64,000 bases of DNA from Siphonodentalium dalli (GCA_032622095.1 CP136066.1:202452978-202516977), one strand, 5' to 3'. Positions 1 through 11,698 are shown, counted from the first letter of the stretch. The notes: a model not told the origin generated them from the letters alone. A program made the numbers and translations.

Positions 1-584
1 ATTCAACGTTATTCGCATCTGCAGAGTTATACGGGAACGCAAACGTTATCGCTCGAAATTTATTCCCTGCGAGCACGGATGGCGCGCTCTGTTTTTACAG
101 TATATACCGAAATCATCCCAGATAATCACGAATATAGCATCAGATTTCTCCCCAGATATACCGTTATAAAGCTACTGGAATCTGCCAATCTACGGGAAAT
201 TCCAGGGAATGCCGATTGAGCTCAAACTTGCTACCTACGGGAAGTGTCATATATATGAGTGTGTCCTTTATAGACTCTAACCGATTGAGCTCAAACTTGC
301 TAAATAAGAAAATAGCCCCCAAGCCATAAATATCAACAACAACGATATTGCTACCTACGGGGAGCAACGTTATTAGCATCTGCAGAATTATGCAGAGAGA
401 AAGTGCTTTCCTATTTTTAGAACGCAACACATGTTTACGTCGCGTTGGTGATTGAGGTTCACAACGGGGTTAATTGACTGTCCGCTCTTTGCGACGATGA
501 GGTTCACGGCGGGGACTATTGACCAACACTCACAATTTCGTCTTTTGAATCAGATACCAACACCTCGACCGATCGGGACGAAAC

Positions 585-840
585 TTGGTACGTGAGTGTA
601 GTTTGACCAGGTGGTCGTCGCTGTCGTATTGGCGAGCCCGTGCGACGCCCGTACAGCGCATGCGCAGACGAGATATCGGAAACGGGTGGAGCTATCGACT
701 TGAAATTTGGTATGTGAATGTATCTTGCCCCGGATACGAATTGGATCGGGTCGCCGAGCCCGTGCGACGCCAGATTCGCGCATGCGCAGACCAGATCTCG
801 GAAACGGGTGGAGCTATCGACTTGAAATTTGGTTTTTGAG
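585..840 (+). repeat. 122-bp internal sub-repeat, about two copies
   Basis: Copies of a module containing GCGCATGCGCAGAC, GGAAACGGGTGGAGCTATCG, ACTTGAAATTTGGTATGTG and ATCGGGTCGCCGAGC. The same module recurs in 3900-4400 and in the 3' half of every unit of the two intronic Helitron arrays. Confidence 0.8.
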
Positions 841-937
841 TAGCCCGGTCCTGTACGGGGTTACATTGAAAAACTAAAATTAATGGATCGACCAAAGCCA
901 TGGGACGAATGCCGCCAGTGGCGGGCTAACCTGCTAG

Positions 938-1957
938 TCTACTATATAATTTGAGACTTCCGTATATATTTATGTGTGTGTGCATATATATATGTATGTG
1001 GGTACTTCATGGAATCCAAAACGCGTGTTCAGATTGAGCTCAAATTTCGTATATAAGTGTAAAATCCCACCGACACGGCCGTGGTCGCGTTTTGGAGAAG
1101 CTCAGAGCACCGTTTCTCCAATCCCAAATCACCGCAATCGGCACTTCGGGTTTAATAGCGTTGATATATAAAGAGCGTTCGTTTTCCGCAGTGTCTATAT
1201 AAAGAGCGTCGTTTTCGCTATCTACTTATCTGTATGACGGGAGTCTGTAGCCTGTCGCTCGAAATTTCACGACGGGAAGCGTTTGTTTTCAATTCAATGC
1301 AATGTTATCGCTCGAAATATTATGCAGAGAGATTTCACGACATTAGGACGGATACGGCAGACTCGAAATTTCACGACGGGAAGCGTTTGTTTTCAATTCA
1401 ATGCAATGTTATCGCTCGAAATATTATGCAGAGAGATTTCACGACATTAGGACGGGTACGGCAGACTCGAAATATTATGCAGAGAGATTTCCCGACGGGA
1501 AGCGTTTGTTTTCAATTCAATTCAATGTTATCGTAGAGAGATTTCACGAAACAAAGAATGCGTTGTCTGTCGTTCCTAGGAAGGGGGGATTTCTACGGGT
1601 AAATTTTTCCGCCAGAAACAAAAAAATTAATTAAAACAATTTAAAATTTAATTTCAATTCAATGCAATGTTATCGTAGAGAGATGTCGCTCGAAATTTCA
1701 CGACGGGAAGCGTTTGTTTTCAATTCAATGCAATGTTATCGCTCGAAATATTATGCAGAGAGATTTCACGACATTAGGACGGGTACGGCAGACTCGAAAT
1801 ATTATGCAGACCAGATCTCGGAAACGGGTGGAGCTATCGACTTGAAATTTGGTTTTTGAGTAGCCCGGTCCTGTATGGGGTTACCTTGAAAAACTAAAAT
1901 TAATGGATCGACCAAAGCCATGGGACCAATGCCGCCAGTGGCGGGCTAACCTGCTAG
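938..1957 (+). mobile_element. Helitron-like unit (array 1)
   Basis: Starts TCTACTATATAATTTGAGAC and ends with the CCGCCAGTGGCGG hairpin, then TAACCTGCTAG. It carries a nested tandem repeat of about 109 bp at 1255-1810. Confidence 0.75.
1255..1810 (+). repeat. Tandem repeat of about 109 bp inside a Helitron unit
   Basis: Repeated blocks with CTCGAAATTTCACGACGGG, TTTTCAATTCAATGCAATG and ATTATGCAGAGAGATTTC at about 1260, 1364, 1466 and 1685. The last copies are interrupted by an AT-rich stretch at 1600-1660. Confidence 0.8.
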
Positions 1958-3229
1958 TCTCCTATATATTTTGAGAACTACGTATATATATAAATATATA
2001 AATATATGTGTCCTCTATAGAATCGAAAACGGCTGGATCGATTTGGCTCGAACTTCCCATCTAAGGGTAAAAACCCACGGGAATGGTCGCCGCGGCGTTT
2101 TGGATAAGCTCAGAGCACCCGTTCTCAACTCCCAGTCACAAAAAAACGGTACCGCGGGGTTAATAGCGTTGATAGTTAAAGAGCGTTCGTATCCGCAGTG
2201 TCGTTGATAAAGATCTTCCATATTTGGGTTCGTTAACCGGTTAACGCTCTGTATTCCCTTCGGCTTTCGCATAGGGTTTAGTTTACGTTATCTGGAACTC
2301 GCTTCTGTGTCATTCTTACGTACTTAGGGCTTCCTAGGAACGAGGATATTTTAATTCGCATTCCCAACACCTAGCAGGGACAAATATCTCTTAGTCAGCA
2401 TCAAGGCTGCGAGTCTTGTGACGTATTAATTCAAATGCTTTCGATCAAATAATATTCTCTGTCGCACTCATATTTCGTCATCTCTACGAATCCACTGCAA
2501 TCGACCTATTTTTAGAACGCAACACATGGTACCAAAATTACGTCGCTTTGGTGATGGGGGTGCACGGCGCAGACCTACAGACGAATGCGACCAGCAATTT
2601 CAAAATTGGTCACTTGACCTCCCCATGAATATCTTCTGAGAAATTCCAGGGAATTCGTGCCCATTATCGTGCCATTGTGTGTGTCGCGGTCGCGCAATTT
2701 TAACACTTTCGAGGTAAATACACCTGTTGTGAATTACGTCACGCCGCGTGGATCCAGGCGGAAGTTAACCTGACCCTTCCTATGCCGCGTACGTTAGTGA
2801 TACCGGAGTTATAGTGTGCGCGTTATGTTTTTTGACTGACCGCAGTGCCCGATCCGCCGAATGTGAGCATGTTATCAACTGTTACGGCAGTCCGTGGCCC
2901 ACGGCAGTCAATTGCCGTGGCGAATATTGAAGCCTACGGCGATTGCCACGGCAATGCCGATTGCCGTGGTGAATGTGTGTCCTTTATAGACTCGAACCGA
3001 TTGAGATCAAACTTGCTACCTACGGGAAGTGTCATGAATGGGTTAAATTGTGACCCCGACCTGACATTGACCTTGAAAATTATCAATTCAAGGTCAAATC
3101 TGGTAAAACTGGCGGATTTCGACGAAATGTTACACCTAGGTGCAGCATACGTGTCTCGGAAGCTGTTGCAATTGCTTTTTTGAACAAAGCCATGAGACGA
3201 ACCACGCCAGTGGCGGGCTAACATGCTAG
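1958..3229 (+). mobile_element. Helitron-like unit (array 1)
   Basis: Starts TCTCCTATATATTTTGAGAA and ends with hairpin CGCCAGTGGCG, then GGCTAACATGCTAG. It contains paired AAGGTCA/TGACCTT motifs near 3055-3100 and AATTGCCGTGGC-type repeats at 2890-2970. Confidence 0.75.
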
Positions 3230-3253
3230 TCTACTATATATTTTGAGAACTAC

Positions 3254-3305
<52 letters not shown>

Positions 3306-3797
3306 GTACTACATAAAATCGAAAACGGCTGCGCGGATCGAGCTCAAATTTCGTATATAAGTGTAAAAACCCAGCTCTGACCACTCATTCTCCACTCCCA
3401 AGAGCGTATGTCGGTAATGTGATTATTACGTCTGGGTCTGGGCATGTGCGTCATTATACAGACATGAGCGTGTTGTGTGATTCTTACGTACTTGGGGCTT
3501 CCTAGGAACGCGGGTCTATTTTCCGCCCTATGTGATCTTCACCTTGAAACGGGTACCCACAAATGATATATATGTGTGTCCGATTGAGCTCAAACTTGCT
3601 ACCTACGGGATGTGTCATGGACGGGTTAAATTGTGACACCGACCTGACCTTGACCTTGAAAATGATCATTCAAGGTCAAATCGGGTCAACAAAATTATAA
3701 ACAAAAAATTTAATTAAAAAATTAATACAATTAACTCATTGAAAAAAAAAATGTCATGTTTCTGATGAACGCCGCCAGTGGCGGGCTAACATGCTAG
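3230..3797 (+). mobile_element. Helitron-like unit (array 1)
   Basis: Starts TCTACTATATATTTTGAGAA, followed by a long (TA)n tract, and ends CCGCCAGTGGCGGGCTAAC plus ATGCTAG. It is 568 bp long. Confidence 0.75.
3254..3302 (+). repeat. (TA)n microsatellite
   Basis: About 24 uninterrupted TA dinucleotides just inside the 5' end of a Helitron-like unit. Most units here carry a microsatellite at this position. Confidence 0.95.
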
Positions 3798-3819
3798 TCT
3801 CATATATATTTTGAAGACC

Positions 3820-3861
<42 letters not shown>

Positions 3862-4434
3862 CTTAATACAAATCTACGATTCTCGACCGATCGGGACGAA
3901 ACTTGGTACGTGTGTGTAGTTTGACCAGGCGGTGGTCGTTGTCGTATTGGCGAGCCCGTGCGACGCCCGTGCAGCGCATGCGCAGACGAGATATCGGAAA
4001 CGGGTGGAGCTATCGACTTGAAATTTGGTATGTGAATGTATCTTGCCCCGAGTACGAATTTTATCGGGTCGCCGAGCCCGTGCGACGCCAGCTTCGCGCA
4101 TGCGCAGACGAGATCTCGGAAACGGGTAGAGCTATCGACTTGAAATTTGCTGTGTGAATGTATCTTGCCCCGGATACAAATTTTATCGGGTCGCCGAGCC
4201 CGTGCGACGCCAGCTTCGCGCATGCGCAGACGAGATCTCGGAAACGGGTGGAGCTATCGACTTGAAATTTGCTATGTGAATGTATCTTGCCCCGGATACG
4301 AATTTTATCTGGTCGCCGAGCCCGTGCGACGCCAGCTTCGCGCATGCGCAGACCAGATATCGGAAACGGGTGGAGCTATCGACTTGGAAATTTGGTTTTT
4401 GAATAGCCCGGACAACGTCGGGCTCATCGGCTAG
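3798..4434 (+). mobile_element. Helitron-like unit (array 1) with four 122-bp sub-repeats
   Basis: Starts TCTCATATATATTTTGAAGA, followed by (CTGT)n at 3824-3861, and ends CCCGGACAACGTCGGGCTCA plus TCGGCTAG. GCGCATGCGCAG recurs at about 3974, 4095, 4217 and 4339, giving a period near 122 bp. Confidence 0.78.
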
Positions 4435-5205
4435 TCTACTATATATTTTGAGAACTACGTATATGTGTATATATGTGTGTGTATATATATATATGTGTAT
4501 GTGGGTACTTCATAGAATCGAAAACGGCTGTGCGGATCGAGCTCAAATTTCGAATATAGGTGTAAAAGCCCACGGGGATCGTCCACGTCGCATTTTGGAC
4601 AAGCTCAGAGCACCGCTTCTCCACTCCCAGTCAAAAAAATGGCACCGTGGGGGCTAACACACCAACGCTCCTTATATCTTCCATATTGGAAGATGTAACC
4701 GGTTAATGCTCTTTATAATCATCGACTTATTGATCTAAGAGGCGTAACTCTACATTTTTTATGAGTTTTCGCAATGTGATTCTTACGTCTGGGTCTCGGC
4801 GTGTGCGTCATTATAGACATGAGCGTGTTGTGTGATTCTTACGCACTCAGGGCTTCCTAGGAACGCGGATCGGGTCAGTTTTTCCGCCCTAGGTGATTTT
4901 CACATTGAAAAGGGTACCCACAAATTTTATATATGCGTCTTGTGTGATTCTTACGTACCTAGGGCTTCCTAGGAACGGGTAAAATCGTGACCCCGACCTG
5001 ACCTTGACCTTCAAAATGATCAATTCGAGGTCAAATCGGGTAAAACCGGATGGATTTCGACGGGTACTTTTGTCCGGGCAGTGTTTTTGACGGGTCAAAT
5101 CGTGACCCCACCTGACCTTCAAAATAGACAATTCAAGGTCAAATCGCGCAATTCGCCGAAAAGCAGAGGGGAAACAGCCCGGACGAAGTCGGGTCCACCT
5201 GCTAG
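4435..5205 (+). mobile_element. Helitron-like unit (array 1)
   Basis: Starts TCTACTATATATTTTGAGAA and ends GCCCGGACGAAGTCGGGTCC plus ACCTGCTAG. Inverted AAGGTCA/TGACCTT motif groups lie at about 4992-5035 and 5103-5145. Confidence 0.75.
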
Positions 5206-5522
5206 TCTCATATATATTTTTGGGACTTCTGTCTGTCTGTATGTTTGTTTATTAGCAATGGCCGGGAAAACTGCTGGACGGATTTCGACGAAATTTGATA
5301 CCTAGGGGTAATTTTGTCCGGGGAGTGTTTTGGACGGGTCAAATCGTGACCCAACCTGACATTGACCTTCAAAATGGTCAATTCAAGGTCAAATCGCGCC
5401 TTTCGACGGATTTCGATGTTAGATCCACAAAGGTTTTCAAACAGCTTTTTGAAAATTGGTATCTGAAGTCCGGATGAAAGCAGAGGGGACACAGCCCGGA
5501 CGAAGTCGGGTTACCCTGCTAG
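5206..5522 (+). mobile_element. Short terminal Helitron-like unit (array 1)
   Basis: A 317-bp unit. It starts TCTCATATATATTTTTGGGA with CTGTCTGTCTGT, has a CTGGACGGATTTCGACGAAA motif, and ends CCCGGACGAAGTCGGGTTAC plus CCTGCTAG. The host T at 5523 completes the expected A|T target. Confidence 0.78.
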
Positions 5523-7841
5523 TTGATGCCTATTTTCAGAAATGTAGAACAGTGTATGCAGCGGGGGATCCATTCCATTCACAACCAACTCATTCGGCAT
5601 TAAATGACAATTATAGCTACCGTAGGACGTAGGCTTTGTGTCCGTATATAACTTGACATGGGATGGAACTGGTCATGCTCGCCCAGCGTCAATCTCTACT
5701 CTTGGCGCACCGGACCAGCTCAGCAAAATGTCCTGCCATATAAATACGCGCTTAATAATAACCACATATATGACTAAAACTGAATACATCTTAGAAAGAT
5801 CTAAAATGAACACGGAAATTAATTAAATGTATTATGATTATATTATGCGTGATGATGCACACGTGACTGTATATATTATTTGTATATAATTATTTGTAAT
5901 TTGTCTAGAATGTCTATTATATAGATGTTAGACAATAAATATGATGATGGGAAATTATATGACGGATAGGTTGTAAGCCATTATTTCTTTCACCTTACTT
6001 ATGTTGACAAACGGAAAGGCTGTAAGGTCCGCCAGCCAGTGCTCCATTCTGACTTGTTATTGGCATTCCGGAGGGCTAGGTGTGAATTTCGTTGACCCGG
6101 GCAGATGTGTTATCTTGTCAGGCACCCACTTACCTGTATTGGTTAACCTATAAAACAATTACCATCAACAAGAACATGAAAAAAATATTGACTTTTGTTC
6201 TTATTTTCATTTTAAATAACTCACCAATAATGAGATTTAGCACATCAAAACTACTGTTATGTGAACATTTGCACAGAAATTCTATTGACTGATCCATCAC
6301 ATTTGATGAAATTGACAGTGACAGGGAAGATAATATTACATAATCCGTGGGCAGAACTATTGCAATTTATGATATGAATTCTATCAACTAGTATGAACGA
6401 CCTTTCGAGTTTAGTATAGCATAAAATTGAAAGCATTGAGAACACTATCTTGGGGTAGGGCTAAGTTTTACTTTATTTCTTAATTCTGGTCTGGTACATG
6501 ATTATAGCATTTCATGTCTGATAGTGGGGATGAATTTATGCTTATTGTGGTGCATGTTGGGCAGCTGTATCCATAAAACTGACAGTCATGGGAATTTAAA
6601 AAAGAAAATTCACTTAAAAATAATCCAAATTTGAGCCAATTTACCCCAAAAAAATCAAATATTTAAACAAAATAGACTCTACCATAAAATAAACCTCCTC
6701 AGATACATGCTAATTCCATGATATATGATAAGACTCTGAATTGGTTAACAAGACGGAACGAAAACGGGCTATTCTGACTTGACAGGTATTTTTAGATAGA
6801 AAATCAGTTTTAGGGGGGTGGGTTAAGTTTTTGAAAATATCTCGGCTTGTTGGATATCATTGCTTGTGATGTTGATATTAATAAATCAGGTATATAATGC
6901 TGAAAATTTAGATGCACCACTGAAAGCTTTATACCAAAAAATGAATATTTTATAGGAAATCTTCTGGAAAACATTTTTGAAAAAGCACTGCAATTTATGC
7001 ATTTTTTGGGCATTTTCGTGAATTTTTCACAAAAATTGTTGGATAATATAACTTTTTGCACATCATAAATGTTAAGCAAACCAGATAGAATAATTGTCTG
7101 ATATTCAAGTATATTTTATTCAACATTTGTCTTATTGCGTTGGTTTTCCTGATTATACTGAAATTTGCAGGTCAAAAACACCAAAAAGGTCAAAAAAATA
7201 TATTTTCCACCTGCTCCGCCCTGGATACCTCAGTGTTTTGGAACCCCCATGGGGCAAGGATAATTGGAGATAGCGTCCAAATTTCTACCCTTTCGTGTGA
7301 CACTACCCTCATCTGGGGCCGGTCTAATTAGCGTTACGGTGAAACTGCCGATAAAAATCAAATTGTAGTCCAATACGATACCAAAGTATAATAGAACATG
7401 GGAAATTGTAAAACAGTGACAAATATTCTGATAATCATATTCAGACTAAAATATGTTAATTTAATACTCGATTATTGATATTTGTTAACAAATCACGGTA
7501 ACAGTTTTGTTTACATAACAGTTATTTCAACATTCAAAATTACATTATTGGGAGCTATCATTAATGAATATCTATTTCTCCATGTTCTTCTTAGTGGTGA
7601 TGTTTTACAGACTTATATTCTGCGAGTGCCTCGTGTTCCTTTAAAGTCTCATGTTGTGTTGCAGGGATTATCCTTGTCTCATTTGGGAAAGCACCCAGGC
7701 CTCAGCCATTGGACAAAACAACGCAACAGGGGTCAATTCGGAGATTTTCAATCGGTCTATAACAACTACAAACCGTTTTTTAAAAATCCGATGCCATGTC
7801 TCCAGCTATGGAATTTGTTAAGTGTTTTGTTCCAACCAATT
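5523..7841. other. Unassigned AT-rich stretch
   Basis: No recognisable gene, RNA or element. The longest open frame is about 123 codons (7482-7853, plus) and has no recognisable domain. It could be intergenic or intronic sequence of an unseen gene. Confidence 0.5.
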
Positions 7842-8200
7842 AAAGATACATAATCCGAATTAACGCTCATAAATTACTATTTCTTTGACTCGAATTGAGG
7901 AACCCACCCATCAAAGCTCAGGGTGATCAGATATAGATTTTTGAAATCTGTTAGTTTCCACTGCCTGGAATATTTGGCGGTCTAGCAAATATTCGACGAG
8001 CCGACCGACATACTCTCGATACGAAATTTCGTTGAACAAACTGTTGATATATAACACGTTTTGAAAATTTTATACAAGAGTTGACAGTGGTTAGCATTAT
8101 TTTCTTGGTAATTAATCGATTCTGATAATTAAAGAGTCTTTTGAAGACATGCTGTCGTTGTTGGAATATGATGATACGGAGACCATCGAATCTGATTTTT
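7842..8200. mobile_element. Decayed TTAA-flanked MITE
   Basis: The left end TTAAAGATACATAATCCGA matches the MITE at 57779. The right part (GATACGGAGACCATCGAATC) matches the right part of that copy, but its terminal TTTAA is lost. Confidence 0.55.
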
Positions 8201-8696
8201 TTTGGTGGTCATTTTGGGAAATTTCATATTCGGAAATTGGGGAAATGGCTATTTTTGTAATTGGAAGGGGGCCTGTATTTAGCCCATGGTGATGCCATGG
8301 GTAACATCTGTATTGGAACCCCAAATTAATGTGTCTAGTTGTTTCCAAAATTCGGGGATGCAGAAACCATAATCGTCAGTCCGGAATTTTGAGGACACCA
8401 AATTCGTGAAAATTAAAATATTCTCAATTTCAATTATTATCCTCTGTAACCAATGTACGCTATAGTAAAATAACAACACCGGTTCACCCTCACAATATGA
8501 GAGATACATTCTAAAAAAAGTGGTTTAAACAAAATTTAAACAACAATATTCAACGCTGGTCATTGGATCGAGAATTTGAAGGAAATATTTGCAACAAACG
8601 CACTGCATTATCCAGCTATGAATCGAACTAGGGTATGCGCTCAGTTTACAATATGAAACCATGAATGTCTACGAGAAAATAAATAAAACATAATTC
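8201..8696. other. Unassigned stretch
   Basis: AT-rich, with one short hairpin (CCCATGGTGATGCCATGGG near 8282). No coding or RNA signal seen. Confidence 0.5.
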
Positions 8697-9702
8697 ATTG
8701 CATATTTTAGTTTTTATTTGGTGACCATTTGCAGAACAATTTTGTTGTTGTGTGAAGGACCAAAACAACATAAAACAACATAAATATTATTCAACCACGT
8801 TGACAGACATGCACACTCAATACTGATTCATCAGACATACACACTCAATACTGATTCATCAGACATACACACTCAATACTGATTCATCAGACATACACAC
8901 TCAATACTGATTCATCAGACATACACACTCAATACTGATTCATCAGACATACACACTCAATACTGATTCATCAGACATACACACTCAATACTGATTCATC
9001 AGACATACACACTCAATACTGATTCATCAGACATACACACTCAATACTGATTCATCAGACATACACACTCAATACTGATTCATCAGACATACACACTCAA
9101 TACTGATTCATCAGACATACACACTCAATACTGATTCATCAGACATACACACTCAATACTGATTCATCAGACATACACACTCAATACTGATTCATCAGAC
9201 ATACACACTCAATACTGATCCATCAGACATACACACTCAATACTGATTCATCAGACATACACACTCAATACTGATCCATCAGACATACACACTCAATACT
9301 GATTCATCAGACATACACACTCAATACTGATTCATCAGACATACACACTCAATACTGATTCATCAGACATACACACTCAATACTGATTCATCAGACATAC
9401 ACACTCAATACTGATTCATCAGACATACACACTCAATACTGATTCATCAGACATACACACTTGTTACTGATTCATCAGACATACACACTCAATACTGATT
9501 CATCAGACATACACACTCAATACTGATTCATCAGACATACACACTCAATACTGATTCATCAGACATACACACTCAATACTGATTCATCAGACATACACAC
9601 TCAATACTGATTCATCTTATCTGACATTATGTTGTTTTATGGTGACTTTTCCTCCAAAAAATAGTTATGAAAATAGCAGCCGACTAACTAAAATATGCAA
9701 TC
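8697..9702. mobile_element. Inverted-repeat element carrying a 28-bp minisatellite
   Basis: ATTGCATATTTTAGTT at the left (about 8697) is matched in inverse by AACTAAAATATGCAAT at the right (about 9686). A second inverted pair, CATAAAACAACATAA and TTATGTTGTTTTATG, immediately brackets the minisatellite. The layout suggests a fold-back whose core expanded into tandem repeats. Confidence 0.6.
8806..9617 (+). repeat. 28-bp minisatellite, about 29 copies
   Basis: The unit reads ATTCATCAGACATACACACT plus CAATACTG. The array is almost invariant; the few variants are CCATCAG in two copies and CTTGTTACTG in one. Low divergence implies recent expansion or homogenisation. Confidence 0.97.
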
Positions 9703-9750
9703 AAAAATGTTCTAGCAGATAAATAACAGAGAACAAGCACTCTCGTGGAA

Positions 9751-10010
9751 TTTTACGGTATAGCTGGGCTGTTAGACAATTCAGACCATATGTTATGGAC
9801 TACACTTTTGAAATATATACAGATCACAGACCACAGCTGAATATGTGGGAGATTAAATCAGGATCAGATCCAACGAGGAGACACGAGCGTTGTCCATAGA
9901 ACTCTCTGCTTATGATTTCAGTATCAAGCATAACAGTGGTATTGCTCATGGTGATGCAGATGAATTATCTCGACTCTCGAGCCTTGTTCCATGAGGACAA
10001 CTCGGATGAG
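9751..10010 (+). pseudogene. Ty3/gypsy retrotransposon RNase H relic
   Basis: One frame reads AVRQFRPYVM and EIYTDHRPQLN, and after a one-base frame change near 9890 the next frame reads IELSAYDFSIKHNSGIAHG then DADELSRL. This is the tether/RNase H region of a Ty3/gypsy polyprotein, ending in the DADxLSR block. The frame break, and the lack of an open polyprotein, make it a dead copy. Integrase pieces of the same orientation follow in order at 11.2 and 15.0 kb, so it is probably the 5'-most surviving part of one element later split by other insertions. Confidence 0.85.
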
Positions 10011-10142
10011 GCAACATTTGGCCGCATATCACAACAAGCTAAGTACTCAATGCTGATACTGCTCCAACTGGTGGTGCAGCATATAGCCGCTTCCCAAAGA
10101 TGAGATCAGCATATAAAAAAGATTATAACATGGACGAGCTAT

Positions 10143-10627
10143 CAGGGTTCGCGCTGCCACTTGCCAAATTTGCCAATGGCAACAATAATTCACATTTGGC
10201 AAAACATATTTTCATTTGGCAAAAGTTTTGGCAACTCACTTTTTAATTCCTAAAGAAATTTGAAAAAATATTGGCCAATGAATACCATTCATTTCAGGAA
10301 ACTCTCACAATCAAATTAGTGGTGTTTTATAAGGTCTAGGAAAAGTTATCACCTTTATTAAAATGCAGTTAATCTGATTGGTGGTGGTGCTTACATTGCT
10401 AATCATCTTGTAATGTACCCTTCTGGTGAAGCAACCCTTTTACAATTGTATTGTTCTGTGATTGGTTTCTTGTTGTGTGATGATTAAACCACAAAATAAG
10501 ACTCAATGTTGCAGAAAATTATACTATCAGGGATAGCATTTGGCAAATTCTAAAAACAATTGGCACAAAATATTTTCATTTGGCAAATTATTTGGCAAAA
10601 GTAAATTTTGGTCCAGCGAGGACCCTG
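10143..10627. mobile_element. hAT-type MITE inserted in the gypsy relic
   Basis: Begins CAGGGTTCGCGCTG and ends CAGCGAGGACCCTG; the inverse of the end is CAGGGTCCTCGCTG. The flanking 8 bp are CGAGCTAT (10135-10142) and CGGACTAT (10628-10635), six of eight identical. This fits the hAT pattern of CAGGG-type ends with an 8-bp duplication. The interior has repeated TTGGCAAA/TTTGCCAA motifs and no transposase. Confidence 0.75.
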
Positions 10628-10817
10628 CGGACTATACCATAATCCTCAGTGGATGAGATAGAAGCAATATGCTGATCACACCAGTCAAATCGTAGAAATG
10701 ATGAATCATTCAGAGAGCGCCGAAAGAACTCCATGCCCTGTTGTGTGCAGCTTTTGCACAGAAGTTTGTTGTCCACTGGAGTCGACTATCAATGGAGGGA
10801 GGAGTTCTGCACCGGCA

Positions 10818-11130
10818 CCGTTATATTATTTTTATTTGTCTTTTACGCGGTGTTCTAATAATCTGAACATATCCAGGAAAAGTCATTATGAGTGTCAAAC
10901 ATTCAAAAACATATTTATTGTGAAATATTTTTAATACTGTTTGTATTGGTTGTTGAAAATCGACTATAGTCAAAATGGTTATTCTCCTCGTTTTGGAAAC
11001 ACAAGCGCAGGCATTATTATATCTTTCAAAAATGTGATGTTCTTGATTGTTTCATACCCACACTGGTTTTTTCTCAAATCGCCCGGATTAGCCAAACACC
11101 GCGAAAATGACAACTTTAGAAAAAATAACG
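10818..11130. mobile_element. Fold-back element, second copy at 58.4-59.05 kb
   Basis: The left arm has CACCGTTATATTATTTTT, TTTTACGCGGTGTTCTAAT and GTGTCAAACATTCAAAAACA. The right arm carries the inverse of these: AAACACCGCGAAAATGACAA, then AAAATAACGGTA. The interior 10940-11045 matches the reverse complement of 58870-58985. Confidence 0.65.
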
Positions 11131-11189
11131 GTACTTTTTCGTAACGGCATCAGTTTGCCCTACCCGCATCATATCAATTCAGCAGGACC

Positions 11190-11430
11190 ACCAGCATCAT
11201 AGCATATTAGCCGGACCACTTGAACAGAGGTGATATATGCTGGTTATGGCTAATAAATTTTCCAAGTGACCTGAAGCATTTTCTCTACCAATTCACATTT
11301 ACGCTGTGTGTTCGGTCACACCATAACCGGAGACGAGTTCCAGCTAAAATACATTCTGACCAGGGCGCCGAATTCAATTCTAAGTTGCTTAAATGTACTC
11401 AATTCGAGACAAAATCAAGTGCTATTAGCA
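11190..11430 (+). pseudogene. Ty3/gypsy integrase core relic
   Basis: The reading YMLVMANKFSK followed by a stop codon and PEAFSLPIH, and in another frame RVPAKIHSDQGAEFNSKLL, match the integrase catalytic core of Ty3/gypsy elements (the HSDQGxEF block holds a catalytic Asp). Two in-frame stops (about 11225 and 11267) and a frame change show it is inactive. Confidence 0.85.
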
Positions 11431-11433
11431 ATA

Positions 11434-11665
11434 ATAACCACTTGATTTTAGAGTTATCCATCTTACACCCGCAATTTGTCAGTAATTTGTCCGTTTGAGC
11501 GCGGGGAACTGGACAAGATTAAAAAAAATCACAAACTTCAAAAATCGATATCTGATTACTCTGAGCTTTGAAGGGTGGGTTCCTCGACTCGAATCAAATA
11601 TTTTTTACCCCCCGAACCAAAGAAATAGTAATTTAGGGGTGCTTAATCGGATTGAGTACCTTTAA
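11434..11665. mobile_element. Partial TTAA-flanked MITE, same family as 29182-29514
   Basis: Ends GGATTGAGTACCTTTAA at 11665 and matches the right-hand two thirds of the complete copy in intron 3 (CACTTGATTTTAGAGTTATC, TTGTCAGTAATTTGTCCGTT). The left terminal repeat is missing. Confidence 0.75.
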
Positions 11666-11698
11666 GAAGATGTGTGAGCTGCTTGATATTCAAAAGAC

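Larger units (their letters stand above)
1..5522 (+). mobile_element. Array 1: head-to-tail Helitron-like units of several subfamilies
   Basis: Seven consecutive segments each end in a short GC hairpin followed by CTAG, and the next segment starts at once with TC plus an ATATATTTTG-like 5' end. CTAG/TC junctions lie at 937/938, 1957/1958, 3229/3230, 3797/3798, 4434/4435 and 5205/5206; the last unit ends at 5522 and is followed by T. TC at the 5' end, and CTRR about 11 nt after a hairpin at the 3' end, are the canonical Helitron termini. Two 3' hairpin classes occur: CCGCCAGTGGCGG (units ending 937, 1957, 3229, 3797) and CCCGGACGAAGTCGGG or a close variant (units ending 4434, 5205, 5522). No Rep/helicase coding is present, so all units are non-autonomous. 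The left edge lies outside the window or is not recognisable. Confidence 0.82.

Noticed and set aside
7482-7853. 123-codon open frame
   Set aside because: No domain, no splice or regulatory context, composition like its flanks; probably chance.
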